Positions 23,339 to 31,121 of a stretch of DNA of 64,000 nucleotides are shown piece by piece. The position numbers were made by a program, and so were the translations under genes. Location of the stretch: contig NZ_BQME02000002.1 in the NCBI RefSeq assembly GCF_022180385.2, positions 1,116,001 through 1,180,000 of the forward strand, written 5' to 3'. Every line of letters begins with the position of its first letter. Positions within the stretch are counted from its first letter, which is position 1. The stretch is from Paenibacillus sp. L3-i20. GTDB taxonomy: Bacteria > Bacillota > Bacilli > Paenibacillales > Paenibacillaceae. The notes under the pieces were generated by a model. That model was not told the DNA's origin. It made no database searches and was given only the letters and a program-made list of their open reading frames with translations.

Positions 23339-24187
23339 TTATGCTTGTGCTTTTTCATCTTCGGCTACAGTTACGTCTTTCGCGTCAAATTCTACAGCTT
23401 CCGGGTCGATACCATAGTCTGCTGGGTTAAACAATCCTAGGCAAGTGAAGTCGATACCTAACCAGGAAGTTTTATCTTTCGTGCGTTCGGCTGTCGTAAA
23501 ACGCGTTACTACGTGCTTCGCGCTGCTGTTAGCGGGTACGCCGATAGCCTTAAATTTACCGTCAAAGATTGACATACCATATTGGCCCCAACCGAAAGTA
23601 TCGCCAGGTGCGAAGTTCATAAGGTAAATTTTCGGGCTATCTTCGGGAGTCAAGAATTGAACAGGAACAATGTATGCCAAGTAGCGCAGCTGTAAGTCGC
23701 TTTGCTCGTAACGATCAAGTACCGTAGGGTCAGTCTGTGCTGTAGTTTGCAGCCAGTTATCAAGCGTAGCGCGGGCTGTAGCTTCCGCTTTCGCTACCAT
23801 GCGTTTCCCAATTTGAACTTTTGTTAAACCTAAGGCTTCTTCGGGCAGCAGTTCTTCTTTCGCAGGCAGGGATACGATCAACTGACCCTCTTCAGCTGTT
23901 TCCTCACCGCCCCATAGTACCCAGCGTGTTTCACCTTGTGCTACTACTACGTCTATCGTTTCGCCATAGCTTACTGCATCATCGCGAGATTCTACGAAAT
24001 TACCTTTCTTATTGATTTTCAAGTATTGGCCCATTCTAACGTAATCGAAATCTAGACCCTCATTCACTTCTAAGAACTGCGCTTGTTTCGCCTGGATTAC
24101 TTCGGCGATATAGTTAGCCCCTACGTTTGCCAGCGCTAGAGCGCCCTTTGGTTGTGCTACTACTGCTTTTTCGTTTGCTGTTGTCAT
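23339..24187 (-). CDS. Unknown replication-region protein, possible ssDNA-binding protein
   Basis: A 282-residue protein. It has a helical N-terminus (YIAEVIQAKQAQFLEVNEGL), a beta-rich core with aromatic segments (TRWVLWGG, DTFGWGQYGMSIFDGKFKAI) and a C-terminus rich in Asp/Glu (DAKDVTVAEDEKAQA). An acidic tail after a beta-rich aromatic core, right upstream of primase-helicase and under its own promoter, would suit a single-strand binding protein, but no OB-fold motif is clear. The start at 24,187 follows AGAGGAATTACACA. The function is a guess. Confidence 0.5.
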   Translation of the reverse strand: MTTANEKAVVAQPKGALALANVGANYIAEVIQAKQAQFLEVNEGLDFDYVRMGQYLKINKKGNFVESRDDAVSYGETIDVVVAQGETRWVLWGGEETAEEGQLIVSLPAKEELLPEEALGLTKVQIGKRMVAKAEATARATLDNWLQTTAQTDPTVLDRYEQSDLQLRYLAYIVPVQFLTPEDSPKIYLMNFAPGDTFGWGQYGMSIFDGKFKAIGVPANSSAKHVVTRFTTAERTKDKTSWLGIDFTCLGLFNPADYGIDPEAVEFDAKDVTVAEDEKAQA

Positions 24188-24241
24188 TGTGTAATTCCTC
24201 TTTTCGATTAGTTTTTTATGGTTAGGCTGCCGCCGAATACC

Positions 24242-24270
24242 TGTTATTTGCAGATAACACTATGAGTAAA
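24242..24270 (-). promoter_or_regulatory. Candidate promoter with best-matching operator
   Basis: Minus strand TTTACT (24,265-24,270), 16-base spacer, AATAAC (24,243-24,248). The dyad TGTTATTTGCAGATAACA (24,242-24,259) has perfect six-base outer arms. It stands upstream of the 23,339-24,187 gene, and an A/T-rich tract precedes the -35. It is the best of the distant operators. Confidence 0.65.
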
Positions 24271-24290
24271 AAAATTTACCTTTCTTGGGT

Positions 24291-24312
24291 GTTACGGGCT
24301 GCCTGCCGTAAC
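24291..24312 (-). terminator. Hairpin after the ThyX-like gene
   Basis: GTTACGG and CCGTAAC form a seven-pair stem immediately after the stop at 24,314. There is no U-tract, so termination may be weak, or the hairpin may protect the 3' end of the message. Confidence 0.4.
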
Positions 24313-24313
24313 A

Positions 24314-25042
24314 TTACCCCCACATAGATTTCATGGGGTACTTTTCCAGGATGCTACGCAGCTGCGCCGGGTCTTCCTTCATAAGCTTTCCGTATGCCGC
24401 CGCCCATGTGCGAAAGTCCGGGCCGTAATAATTATAGAAGGTATCCCATAATTCCCGGTCGGTTTCGTGAACCAGTCGAAACATTTCCAGCGCTACCTGG
24501 TACGTATCTAGCTGTGCTCCTGGCGTCCATATCCTTTGTGGGAAAAGGGCTTCTGCCAGCGTGGCGAAGTTGAATTCGATAATAAAATGCAGCTTCACGG
24601 ACATTGGGGCAACTGCGCGGGCTGCTTGCAGGCGCATTTTTTCGGTAGGTTCTTGCGTCGCCGGGTCAATGCCGTTCGCAAAGTCCAGGTATGCCGCCAG
24701 GTGGGCGTTCCCTACCTTTTCAATATCCGCATATAACGGGCTTTCGTATGGGATTTCCGGGGGTAAAACGAATTCCGTAGCCCGGTTCGCCCGCAGCCCG
24801 CCGCAGGCCCTCATATTCGCCGTCGTGTACGTTACCAGGTGATCGTAGACGACTTTACTAGCCTTGATTTCGAAGCGCGCGCTTTCTCCCCGGAAGATAT
24901 TAAGGGCATCGCGTTTCTTTACCAAAGTTAGGGGCCGTCGTACGTTGCTGGTATCGGGCTTACCCAGGTAAACCGCTGCCGCATGGGCCAGGTGTTTACG
25001 GTCGGGGTCGCTGTATCGCAGCAGATTTACTTCGAAACTCAT
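24314..25042 (-). CDS. ThyX-superfamily protein with degenerate active-site motif
   Basis: A 242-residue protein. Two stretches line up with flavin-dependent thymidylate synthase: RFEIKASKVVYDHLVTYTTA (57-76), leading into the region of the ThyX motif RHRxxSxNExSxRY, and AARAVAPMSVKLHFIIEFNF with the downstream AQLDTYQVALEM (about 143-190). But the motif itself reads YTTANMRACGGLRANRATEF, with no RHR and no Ser-x-Asn-Glu. Overall length fits (220-250). It may bind FAD/dUMP with altered chemistry or have a non-catalytic role. Its stop-proximal neighbour is the replication operon; upstream it overlaps a small gene by four bases. Confidence 0.65.
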   Translation of the reverse strand: MSFEVNLLRYSDPDRKHLAHAAAVYLGKPDTSNVRRPLTLVKKRDALNIFRGESARFEIKASKVVYDHLVTYTTANMRACGGLRANRATEFVLPPEIPYESPLYADIEKVGNAHLAAYLDFANGIDPATQEPTEKMRLQAARAVAPMSVKLHFIIEFNFATLAEALFPQRIWTPGAQLDTYQVALEMFRLVHETDRELWDTFYNYYGPDFRTWAAAYGKLMKEDPAQLRSILEKYPMKSMWG

Positions 25043-25395
25043 TTACGACCCCGCCTTTCTTCCCTACGCTGTTGCCTGTTCTTCGGCGGCGGTGGTGAGG
25101 CATACCGGGTTGAATACAGCGGCTTAGGAGCCTGTGCGCCTTGTTGCTGCTGTTCGTCCGCTGCTGCTACTTCATAGGCCTTAACGGCTTCTTGCTGCGC
25201 TGTGATAGCCTGTTGGCGCTGTTGTTCGATAACTTCCGGCGTCAGCGGTAGTGCACCCTTCGGTTTGTCGTAGCCTACCTGTGCGCCAATCGGCTGCCCC
25301 ACTTCGTCAATGTGTACGGCTAGCCATACGCGGCGCGTAAATAGAAGCTTCAAGGCTTTGAAAAACGGTACTTTCTGCGGGTAAAAATTAATCAT
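25039..25395 (-). CDS. Gln/basic-rich phage protein of unknown function
   Basis: A 118-residue protein starting MINFYPQKVPFFKALKLLFT, then a short beta segment (VWLAVHIDEVGQPIGAQVGY), a long Gln/Ala-rich helix and a strongly basic tail (PPPPKNRQQRREERRGRK) that could bind nucleic acid. The ATG at 25,395 follows GGAGGAATT. It overlaps the ThyX-like gene by four bases. No family is recognised. Confidence 0.6.
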   Translation of the reverse strand: MINFYPQKVPFFKALKLLFTRRVWLAVHIDEVGQPIGAQVGYDKPKGALPLTPEVIEQQRQQAITAQQEAVKAYEVAAADEQQQQGAQAPKPLYSTRYASPPPPKNRQQRREERRGRK

Positions 25396-25412
25396 TTGGA
25401 TAATTCCTCCTT

Positions 25413-27125
25413 TTATAGTGGAAGGTCGAAGCCCGGCATATTTACTAAGAAGTCCTTAATGTTGTCCTTCTGTGTGCGCGGTTTCTTCGCCAAGGTGATT
25501 CCCAGCCTGGCATAAACCTTTCGCCTGCTTAGATATTGGTCGTAGAAAGTGCCGTCGCTGCCATCAACGTAGTCATACCAAGTCGCTACCTTGTCCGGGT
25601 TATTCGGATCGGGCCGCATTATTCTCCCTATCGCTTGTTCGACGCCTGAACCGTTCGCGCTGTTTCTACCGTCACCACGTTGCGGAGTTGCTAGGTGACC
25701 GTCGTACAGATTCGGAATATCAAGCCCTTCTTTCACCAGCTGCGACGTGGCGAAAAGTATGTCCAGTTGGCGACCCCTAGCCTGTTCCATTGTTGCTTTG
25801 CGCTGCTTTGGCGTTACTTGCCAAGCTTCAAATTCTTCGTCGGTGTATTGTTCGAATTTTGCTTCCCATCGCTTTAGCCTCATGCTAAATCGTACTTCTT
25901 GATCGGCGTACCGCTTAATATCGCTTTTACGAATTCTACGCCAGGTGTACTTCGTAAGCCCGCTATGCATAACGGCCATACGTGGCACAAACCCCAACCT
26001 GGCCCTAGCAAATGTTTCTACCAGGTCACGCAGTACATACAAGTAACGTACACTATCAGCTAATACAATTACCGCCCCGCCTTTAGGTGCTACTTTGAAG
26101 ATACTTTCTAGGATATTTTCGGCTACTAGCTTTGCGCGTACAGGGTCTTGGGTAAGGTCTTTTAGCAATCCAATGTAGTCCATATCTTCACCGCCAGCAT
26201 CTACGCTATTTTCTACGGTTTCACTGTCTCCCGTGATCGCTATTTCTTTACCGTATTCGGTATAGACGAATTTTACTTCGGGCAGGATAAGCGCCCCTGC
26301 TTCATACATGCCGTCACGCTTTACTGCGTGGGCTGTAGGCCCTAACCCCGCATACATGAAGCTTTCTAGCCCATCCTTACGCTGCGGCGTTGCAGTAAGC
26401 CCAAGTAGATGCTTTGCAGGGAACTTTCCTGCTACTTCTATAAATTGCTGCGCTGGGAAGTGGTGAGCTTCGTCTACGACGACTACGCCTACCATGTTTG
26501 CTAGGGTTGCTACCAGCGTAGGGTTTGCCCCTAAGGTTTGTACCGTAGCTACGAAAAGCTTTCCGCTGCCCCAGGTTACTTTTCCTTCGCCAATTATCCC
26601 TACTTCGCCCACACCGCCCAGAAATGCCTTTGCTGCCTTTGCGCTTTGGTCTAGTAAGTCCAGGGTATGAGTTAGCCATAAGGTCGGTAGACCCCAACTA
26701 CGCACAATCCGAAACCCCATTAATGTCTTACCACTTCCTGCGGGGCTTTCCAGGACTCCACCATCTTTTGTAAGTACATCAAGTACGGCAGGCTGTTGAT
26801 AATCCCGAAGTTCGGGGCCAATCCATTCCCCGAAGTCTACACTGGCTGGTTCGGCAAAGCTATACCGTATGACTTCTTCCGGGCGTAGACCCTGCTCTTT
26901 TAAAAGGTCGCGTAACTTTCCTTCGAAACCCCTAGGGGCTACCAAGTCACCCAGGTCGTTATTAAAGATTTCCAAGCGCTGCTGTATTCCGTAAGTCGGT
27001 CGGCCCATTTTTTTGAGTTTTACGAATTCCGGGTTAGGTACGGTTAGCGCCTGCGTAATGGCGGCACGAAGGGGGATACTAGCCCCGCGTATGCGTATGT
27101 TATTGCTTATAGTGATTTGCAACAT
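25413..27125 (-). CDS. SF2 DNA helicase/translocase (UvsW/XPB-like)
   Basis: A 570-residue superfamily 2 enzyme. After an N-terminal accessory domain (1-105) come LRDYQQPAVLDVL (Q-like motif), motif I LESPAGSGKTLMG, motif II VVVDEAHHFP, motif III LLGLTATPQRKDG, and in the second RecA domain DILFATSQLVKEGLD and motif VI EQAIGRIMRPDP. It probably remodels stalled forks or branched recombination DNA, working with the nearby RecU-like and SbcCD-like proteins. Its start overlaps the nuclease gene upstream by 19 bases. Confidence 0.88.
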   Translation of the reverse strand: MLQITISNNIRIRGASIPLRAAITQALTVPNPEFVKLKKMGRPTYGIQQRLEIFNNDLGDLVAPRGFEGKLRDLLKEQGLRPEEVIRYSFAEPASVDFGEWIGPELRDYQQPAVLDVLTKDGGVLESPAGSGKTLMGFRIVRSWGLPTLWLTHTLDLLDQSAKAAKAFLGGVGEVGIIGEGKVTWGSGKLFVATVQTLGANPTLVATLANMVGVVVVDEAHHFPAQQFIEVAGKFPAKHLLGLTATPQRKDGLESFMYAGLGPTAHAVKRDGMYEAGALILPEVKFVYTEYGKEIAITGDSETVENSVDAGGEDMDYIGLLKDLTQDPVRAKLVAENILESIFKVAPKGGAVIVLADSVRYLYVLRDLVETFARARLGFVPRMAVMHSGLTKYTWRRIRKSDIKRYADQEVRFSMRLKRWEAKFEQYTDEEFEAWQVTPKQRKATMEQARGRQLDILFATSQLVKEGLDIPNLYDGHLATPQRGDGRNSANGSGVEQAIGRIMRPDPNNPDKVATWYDYVDGSDGTFYDQYLSRRKVYARLGITLAKKPRTQKDNIKDFLVNMPGFDLPL

Positions 27126-27622
27126 TTTACCAACCCCTTTAAGTCGTACGAATTATCAGCCGTTATCCGTGGAAGCTTCGCACAGGGTATAGCGCCCTGC
27201 GAGAATTCTTCCAAGGTAACGTATTGTCGTTCTTTGCTTTGCATGTAACGTAAAGCCCTTACTAAGCGGAAGGCGTATGCGTCATCTCGGCCCTTTTCCG
27301 GGTTATTGAAGCTTACGAATACCAGTCCAAAGTTCCGAGCCAGGCAGCGGTCAAATAGCAGCAAACCCTTTACCTGGTCGGGTCGTAGGAAACTTAGTTC
27401 AAATCGGTCGGATTCAGTCCGTTTGTGTTCGGCCAGTACGTTTACTTCTTCCAGCAGTACGATTTCGTCGGCTGGGCGGGTTCCCCCGCCGCCGTCCTTG
27501 ATTCTCATTCGCCAGCAGTTCGGAATATTCGCCCAACTGCTTCTAATTTCTGCTTGGAAGTCTTCGCCCCTCTGCTGTCGCTCCTGCTGTAATTCTCGCG
27601 GGTCTTTGGCTTTCGGATTCAC
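27107..27622 (-). CDS. PD-(D/E)XK nuclease, RecU-like Holliday junction resolvase
   Basis: A 171-residue protein. It shows RGEDFQAEIRSSW (Glu before the first strand), GGGTRPADEIVLLEE (Asp), NVLAEHKRTE (Glu-x-Lys) and then FLRPDQVKGLLLFDR, matching the RecU-type order of acidic residue, Asp, ExK and a Gln helix. Such enzymes cut four-way junctions or trim branched phage DNA before packaging. It is shorter than cellular RecU (about 200). The overlap with the helicase gene suggests a joint recombination unit. VRR-Nuc or another PDDEXK family is the alternative. Confidence 0.7.
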   Translation of the reverse strand: MNPKAKDPRELQQERQQRGEDFQAEIRSSWANIPNCWRMRIKDGGGGTRPADEIVLLEEVNVLAEHKRTESDRFELSFLRPDQVKGLLLFDRCLARNFGLVFVSFNNPEKGRDDAYAFRLVRALRYMQSKERQYVTLEEFSQGAIPCAKLPRITADNSYDLKGLVKCCKSL

Positions 27623-27807
27623 GTTATCTCTCCCTGCTGCGGTAAGGCAGGCGCCTCTTTTAACTGCTTGATTAACCTTCCTTTACAGGCGCCGCATAAG
27701 GTCAGCGACTTAAATGGGCCCGTTATATCGTTAGTTATGCCTATAGTAAATGCGCCTATCCTATTGCAAGAATTACAGCGGCCACCCCCACGCTTTGTGC
27801 TAATCAT
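27619..27807 (-). CDS. Small zinc-knuckle protein
   Basis: A 62-residue protein with GRCNSCNRIG and LCGACKGRLIKQL, two CxxC pairs about 25 residues apart, as in a single zinc ribbon. It overlaps the nuclease gene by four bases and starts one base after the previous stop. It could be a nucleic-acid-binding partner of the nuclease. Confidence 0.65.
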   Translation of the reverse strand: MISTKRGGGRCNSCNRIGAFTIGITNDITGPFKSLTLCGACKGRLIKQLKEAPALPQQGEIT

Positions 27808-28380
27808 TTAATTACTACCAGCCAAGAATTGCAGCAGCCGCCCCTGTACAAAAGCCTTACTGCGTACCGAATCGCTTGCCTGTACCGCCTTATCCCAGCC
27901 GTCACGGGCTATCGATACCTGCACTTCCAGGGCCGCCAATTCGCCTTCGACTTCTGCCAGGCGCTTACGGCTTGCGCTGCTTACCGTCCTGCGGAAAGCG
28001 TCGCGGGCCATATCATTAGAAAAGGGATACGTAACGCTGTTCCATTCGACACTTTTACCGTCCGGCTTAAGGCCGTTCATAATAGCGTCGGATTCCTCCA
28101 GCTTGATCTTATTTTCTAGCTGGTAGCGTTCTTTCAGCAGCTCTCCCTTATTGCCGTATGCCTCTTCGCGGGCGTCGCCCTTGTTCAGAATGTCGTCTAC
28201 GCTGGCGTCCAGCTGGTTTACTGTATCAGCCAGGATTGTAGGGGCGAGTACGCGGTAATGCTCCGCGGGAATAGCTCGGGCAGCTGGCCCTATAGTAGCG
28301 GCTACTGCTAACTTAACTTCGTCTTCGCTGTAGGCTGCCAAAACGTCTTTTACTGCTGCAAATGCTCCATTTGGATTCAT
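27808..28380 (-). CDS. Helical phage protein of unknown function
   Basis: A 190-residue, almost wholly helical protein (starts MNPNGAFAAVKDVLAAYSED) with a predicted coiled coil in the middle (KGELLKERYQLENKIKLEES) and another near the end (RKRLAEVEGELAALEVQVSI). No enzyme motif is visible. It is located among the SbcCD-like recombination genes and overlaps the preceding gene by four bases. Confidence 0.65.
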   Translation of the reverse strand: MNPNGAFAAVKDVLAAYSEDEVKLAVAATIGPAARAIPAEHYRVLAPTILADTVNQLDASVDDILNKGDAREEAYGNKGELLKERYQLENKIKLEESDAIMNGLKPDGKSVEWNSVTYPFSNDMARDAFRRTVSSASRKRLAEVEGELAALEVQVSIARDGWDKAVQASDSVRSKAFVQGRLLQFLAGSN

Positions 28381-28619
28381 TTCTTTTTATCTCCCTTCGA
28401 TTGTAAAGAAGTCTTTACTACTAACATTTCGCCGCCTGCCGGGTATCCATTTTCGTTTATGGCCCATGTTCGCATAATAACGAAGCTTTTGCAGGCCTGG
28501 CAGCTTGTCTTACATGTGTCTACATCCAGCCATGCGAAGCTTAATTCGGTAAGTTCGGGTGTCATTGGTTCCATGTGTCCGCAATGGTCACAACCTACCA
28601 TTTCCTGCTGTGGGGTCAT
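28377..28619 (-). CDS. Small zinc-ribbon protein
   Basis: An 80-residue protein with VGCDHCGHMEPMTPE and TCKTSCQACKSFVIM, a typical four-Cys ribbon. Its coding sequence contains a GTAAAG/CTTTAC inverted repeat (28,402-28,417). Starts and stops of this gene and its neighbours overlap by four bases. The role is unknown. Confidence 0.65.
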   Translation of the reverse strand: MTPQQEMVGCDHCGHMEPMTPELTELSFAWLDVDTCKTSCQACKSFVIMRTWAINENGYPAGGEMLVVKTSLQSKGDKKK

Positions 28620-28864
28620 TTTGGCATTTCCAGCAGGGTAAGTTCGGTCAATTCTTTTACTACTGATTCAATATGAATAAATTGGGTATCCCTTTGACTT
28701 GCGTATACATCCCAATACATAACGTGTAGTTGTAAGGGGTCTGCACTTATAACAATGGCGTTATACTCTTTTTTCTTAAAACGCTGTTCGTCTTTGATAA
28801 CTACGTGCAGCGGCACCCCCGACTGCAAGACGCTAATATCGAAAGTAGGTCTATTTATTATCAT
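28616..28864 (-). CDS. Small phage protein of unknown function
   Basis: An 82-residue beta-rich protein starting MIINRPTFDISVLQSGVPLH. Alternating hydrophobic strands (AIVISADPLQLHVMYWDVYA) resemble a small barrel. The ATG at 28,864 follows GGGAGATAACCAGG, and the next gene upstream ends five bases away. No family is recognised. Confidence 0.6.
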   Translation of the reverse strand: MIINRPTFDISVLQSGVPLHVVIKDEQRFKKKEYNAIVISADPLQLHVMYWDVYASQRDTQFIHIESVVKELTELTLLEMPK

Positions 28865-28869
28865 CCTGG

Positions 28870-29850
28870 TTATCTCCCTTCTCCCATTCTTGCAGTTTCG
28901 ATTTTTTCCAGGGCAAGCCGTACGACTTCCGGGGCCAACCCTTCTTTTTCGGCAACTGCTTCAATGATTTGGTTTATGTCCAGTCGTACCTTCTCACCGC
29001 TGGCGGTCTGAATTAATGCTGCAAAGTTTTCCATAGCGTACTGGCGCTGCTGGTCTTTCTCGATTCGGCTACGGTCTAAAACGTCCTCGCCGGGCTTCGC
29101 ACTTTGCAGCGGTATAAGTTCGATACGGCCCTGGCCGCCTTCGATGGTAATAAGGGCCACTTGGATAGTTCGGCTTATTTCGGTTTGGCTTGCTGCCAAG
29201 CGTGTAAGGCTGCCGGGATTACAGAAGGTAACACCGTCGCTACGTCGATAGATTCCGTACCCGGTATGGTCATGTCCTGTAAATACCATATGGGCCGTAG
29301 TCTTTACTTCTTGAACAAGGGTAAAGCGGTCGAAAGGCGGCGTATGGTCTATTAACATGCCATGCGCGATATGCAAGCGGTAAAAGTCGCCCATAGGCGG
29401 TAATTCGTATTCCGGGCTATATCCGTAGCCGTCGCGGTCAATATTCCCGCTATACGGCGTAAAACTTATAGCAACGTCGCCAATTATGACAGGGTGCGAA
29501 GGGTCATTGATTACCCGAAGCTGCGGTACAATCCTTTCCAGCAGTCGAAGGCTGGTAGTTCCGAAAGCTGCGACATTATAGCCGGGTATATCGTGATTCC
29601 CTGCTGTCGTATAGACCGGGGCCGGGGCTTCCGCGAAGACGTCGGCGGCGTCATTAAGTACGCTATTCGCTACGTCGGGAAGGTCAAAGGTATCACCCGG
29701 CTGCAAGAAGGCGTTTACCTGGTGTTCTTTACCCAGCGCCCATATCTCCCGTAGCTTCGCCTTCCAGGATTCGGGGTAACTGTCCGTGCGGTTCCTGGGG
29801 TTCGTGCCGCGTATATGTGGGTCTCCGAAGTATAGGAATTTAACGGGCAT
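28870..29850 (-). CDS. sbcD: SbcD/Mre11-like metallophosphoesterase
   Basis: A 326-residue nuclease-type calcineurin-fold enzyme, from the ATG at 29,850, which opens MPVKFLYFGDPHIRG; longer frames add only out-of-context residues. Metal motifs are FGDPHIRG, LQPGDTFDLPD, TTAGNHDIPG, IAHGML and FTGHDHTGYG. In SbcCD/Mre11-Rad50 complexes this subunit cuts DNA ends and hairpins. The C-terminal helices (DINQIIEAVAEKEGLAPEVV) could dock on the ATPase coiled coil. The split ATPase genes lie just upstream, with one 118-residue gene in between. Confidence 0.88.
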   Translation of the reverse strand: MPVKFLYFGDPHIRGTNPRNRTDSYPESWKAKLREIWALGKEHQVNAFLQPGDTFDLPDVANSVLNDAADVFAEAPAPVYTTAGNHDIPGYNVAAFGTTSLRLLERIVPQLRVINDPSHPVIIGDVAISFTPYSGNIDRDGYGYSPEYELPPMGDFYRLHIAHGMLIDHTPPFDRFTLVQEVKTTAHMVFTGHDHTGYGIYRRSDGVTFCNPGSLTRLAASQTEISRTIQVALITIEGGQGRIELIPLQSAKPGEDVLDRSRIEKDQQRQYAMENFAALIQTASGEKVRLDINQIIEAVAEKEGLAPEVVRLALEKIETARMGEGR

Positions 29851-30196
29851 TCGTAATTTCCCCGGTTTCAGCGTCGATTGAATAATTACGCTCACGGTCA
29901 AGTTCAGGTAGTTCTGCGTGTACCCGATCCCATAAGACATCATAGACGGCTTCAAATTTCGCTTCGTCGGATTTGGACTTCGCGTCGATAATAGCCTGTT
30001 TCTCTGCCAGCTCTTTTTCGGTAGCTCCCAACACGTAAGAACGTCGGCCATTAAGTACGAGCTGCTTTACGTCCAGCTCAGCTAACGCTTCATCTTTACT
30101 GATTGCCATAAATTCTTCGCGCAGTTGCGGACTTACTACACCTACTTTTACTTCTGTAGCTCCAACTGCCTTACCGATTTCGCAAATAATACACAT
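29840..30196 (-). CDS. Phage protein between SbcD-like and split SbcC-like genes
   Basis: A 118-residue protein starting MCIICEIGKAVGATEVKVGV, with a CxxC at the N-terminus and a Lys/Glu-rich helical middle (LGATEKELAEKQAIIDAKSK). It overlaps the phosphoesterase start by 11 bases. The initial hydrophobic CIIC segment is too short to span a membrane. A structural role in the complex is possible; nothing shows it. Confidence 0.6.
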   Translation of the reverse strand: MCIICEIGKAVGATEVKVGVVSPQLREEFMAISKDEALAELDVKQLVLNGRRSYVLGATEKELAEKQAIIDAKSKSDEAKFEAVYDVLWDRVHAELPELDRERNYSIDAETGEITNAR

Positions 30197-30227
30197 AGTT
30201 AAATTTCTCCCTTCGGGGTTTGCCCGG

Positions 30228-30869
30228 TTATATTGTTTTTACTTCGGATTCTTCCCGGCTGTTCAGTGTTACCCGCAGGCCTTTATCAGCTACGGCTGCC
30301 AGCGCTTCGTTATGCGTGATAAGGATAATTTGCCGCCCTAACTGTTCACTGTATTGCTTTAGGAAGTAGGCGACGTTCTGCGAATATTCCGCGCTTACGT
30401 GCTTGCCTACTTCGTCCATTAGCAGCGGCCCTTGTATTTCTTCCAGTTCCGCTATGCCTAGGCGAAGGCCCAGGGTTATAACGTCTACATACCCGCCGCC
30501 ATTATCGTAGTCGGGCGGCTTTAGTTGGGTCTTTACGCCGTTCCTGGTTAACCAGTATTCGGCGACTGGCTGTGCGCCCTTGACGTCCAGCACAATTTCG
30601 AAGGCGAAGTCGTTACCTGGAAATACTACCAATAGGAGCTGAGTTACAATGTCCTCTATGCGTCCCTTGGCTTGTTGCCTTGCGTAATCGCTTGTCTTTT
30701 GCAAAAGAATTTGTACCAAGTCATACTGGCCTAACTTTTTGACAGCTTCCAGGCCTCGCAGCTGCGCCTGGTCGCGGTCAGTTATGAGCAGATCACGCTG
30801 GCCGAATTTAGCGGCCAGCTTTTCGCGCTGGGTCTTAATACTGGCCTTCGCTGCATGCAGTCTATACAT
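30228..30869 (-). CDS. C-terminal half of a split SbcC/Rad50-like ATPase
   Basis: A 213-residue protein. It opens with a coiled-coil helix (1-75), then has the ABC-ATPase C-lobe: a variant signature DYDNGGGYVDVITLGLRLG (120-138) in place of LSGG, Walker B GPLLMDEVGKHVS (Asp152, Glu153) and the H-loop LITHNE (His186). It has no Walker A, so it needs the separately encoded N-half (31,122-32,561). A GGGxxDVxxxALR-like signature is a known variant in phage SbcC-like ATPases. It overlaps the 77-residue coiled-coil gene by eight bases. Confidence 0.8.
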   Translation of the reverse strand: MYRLHAAKASIKTQREKLAAKFGQRDLLITDRDQAQLRGLEAVKKLGQYDLVQILLQKTSDYARQQAKGRIEDIVTQLLLVVFPGNDFAFEIVLDVKGAQPVAEYWLTRNGVKTQLKPPDYDNGGGYVDVITLGLRLGIAELEEIQGPLLMDEVGKHVSAEYSQNVAYFLKQYSEQLGRQIILITHNEALAAVADKGLRVTLNSREESEVKTI

Positions 30870-31095
30870 TTGGTATTAGGTCTTCGACTTTTGATAATTC
30901 GGAATCTACCAGGCTTTCCAGGGCTGCGATTTCGGCCTGGGCCGTTTCCGGGGTTACGTTAAGTTCTGCCATTTTAATAGTTACTTCACCCTGTTGGCGT
31001 TCCGCTGCGGACTTTTCCGTTTCAGCGATTGTTTGGGCCTTCTTTGCTTTGTCGATGCGTACTTTTGCTAGCTCAATACGTTGTTTAGAGTCCAT
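30862..31095 (-). CDS. Small coiled-coil protein between the SbcC halves
   Basis: A 77-residue protein, nearly all helical and charged: MDSKQRIELAKVRIDKAKKA, then a Gln/Glu-rich stretch and a second helix (AQAEIAALESLVDSELSKVE). A Pro (NVTPETA) breaks it into two helices. It is encoded exactly between the two halves of the split ATPase, so it could supply part of the returning arm of the coiled coil or bridge the two subunits. Confidence 0.65.
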   Translation of the reverse strand: MDSKQRIELAKVRIDKAKKAQTIAETEKSAAERQQGEVTIKMAELNVTPETAQAEIAALESLVDSELSKVEDLIPNV

Positions 31096-31121
31096 TTATA
31101 TACATCCCTTCGATTCGGTTA

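Noticed and set aside
26377..26697. 106-codon minus-strand frame inside the SF2 helicase gene
   Set aside because: The Arg/Ser-rich product overlaps conserved helicase motifs, and no ribosome site precedes it; the nested gene at 15,189, in contrast, has one.
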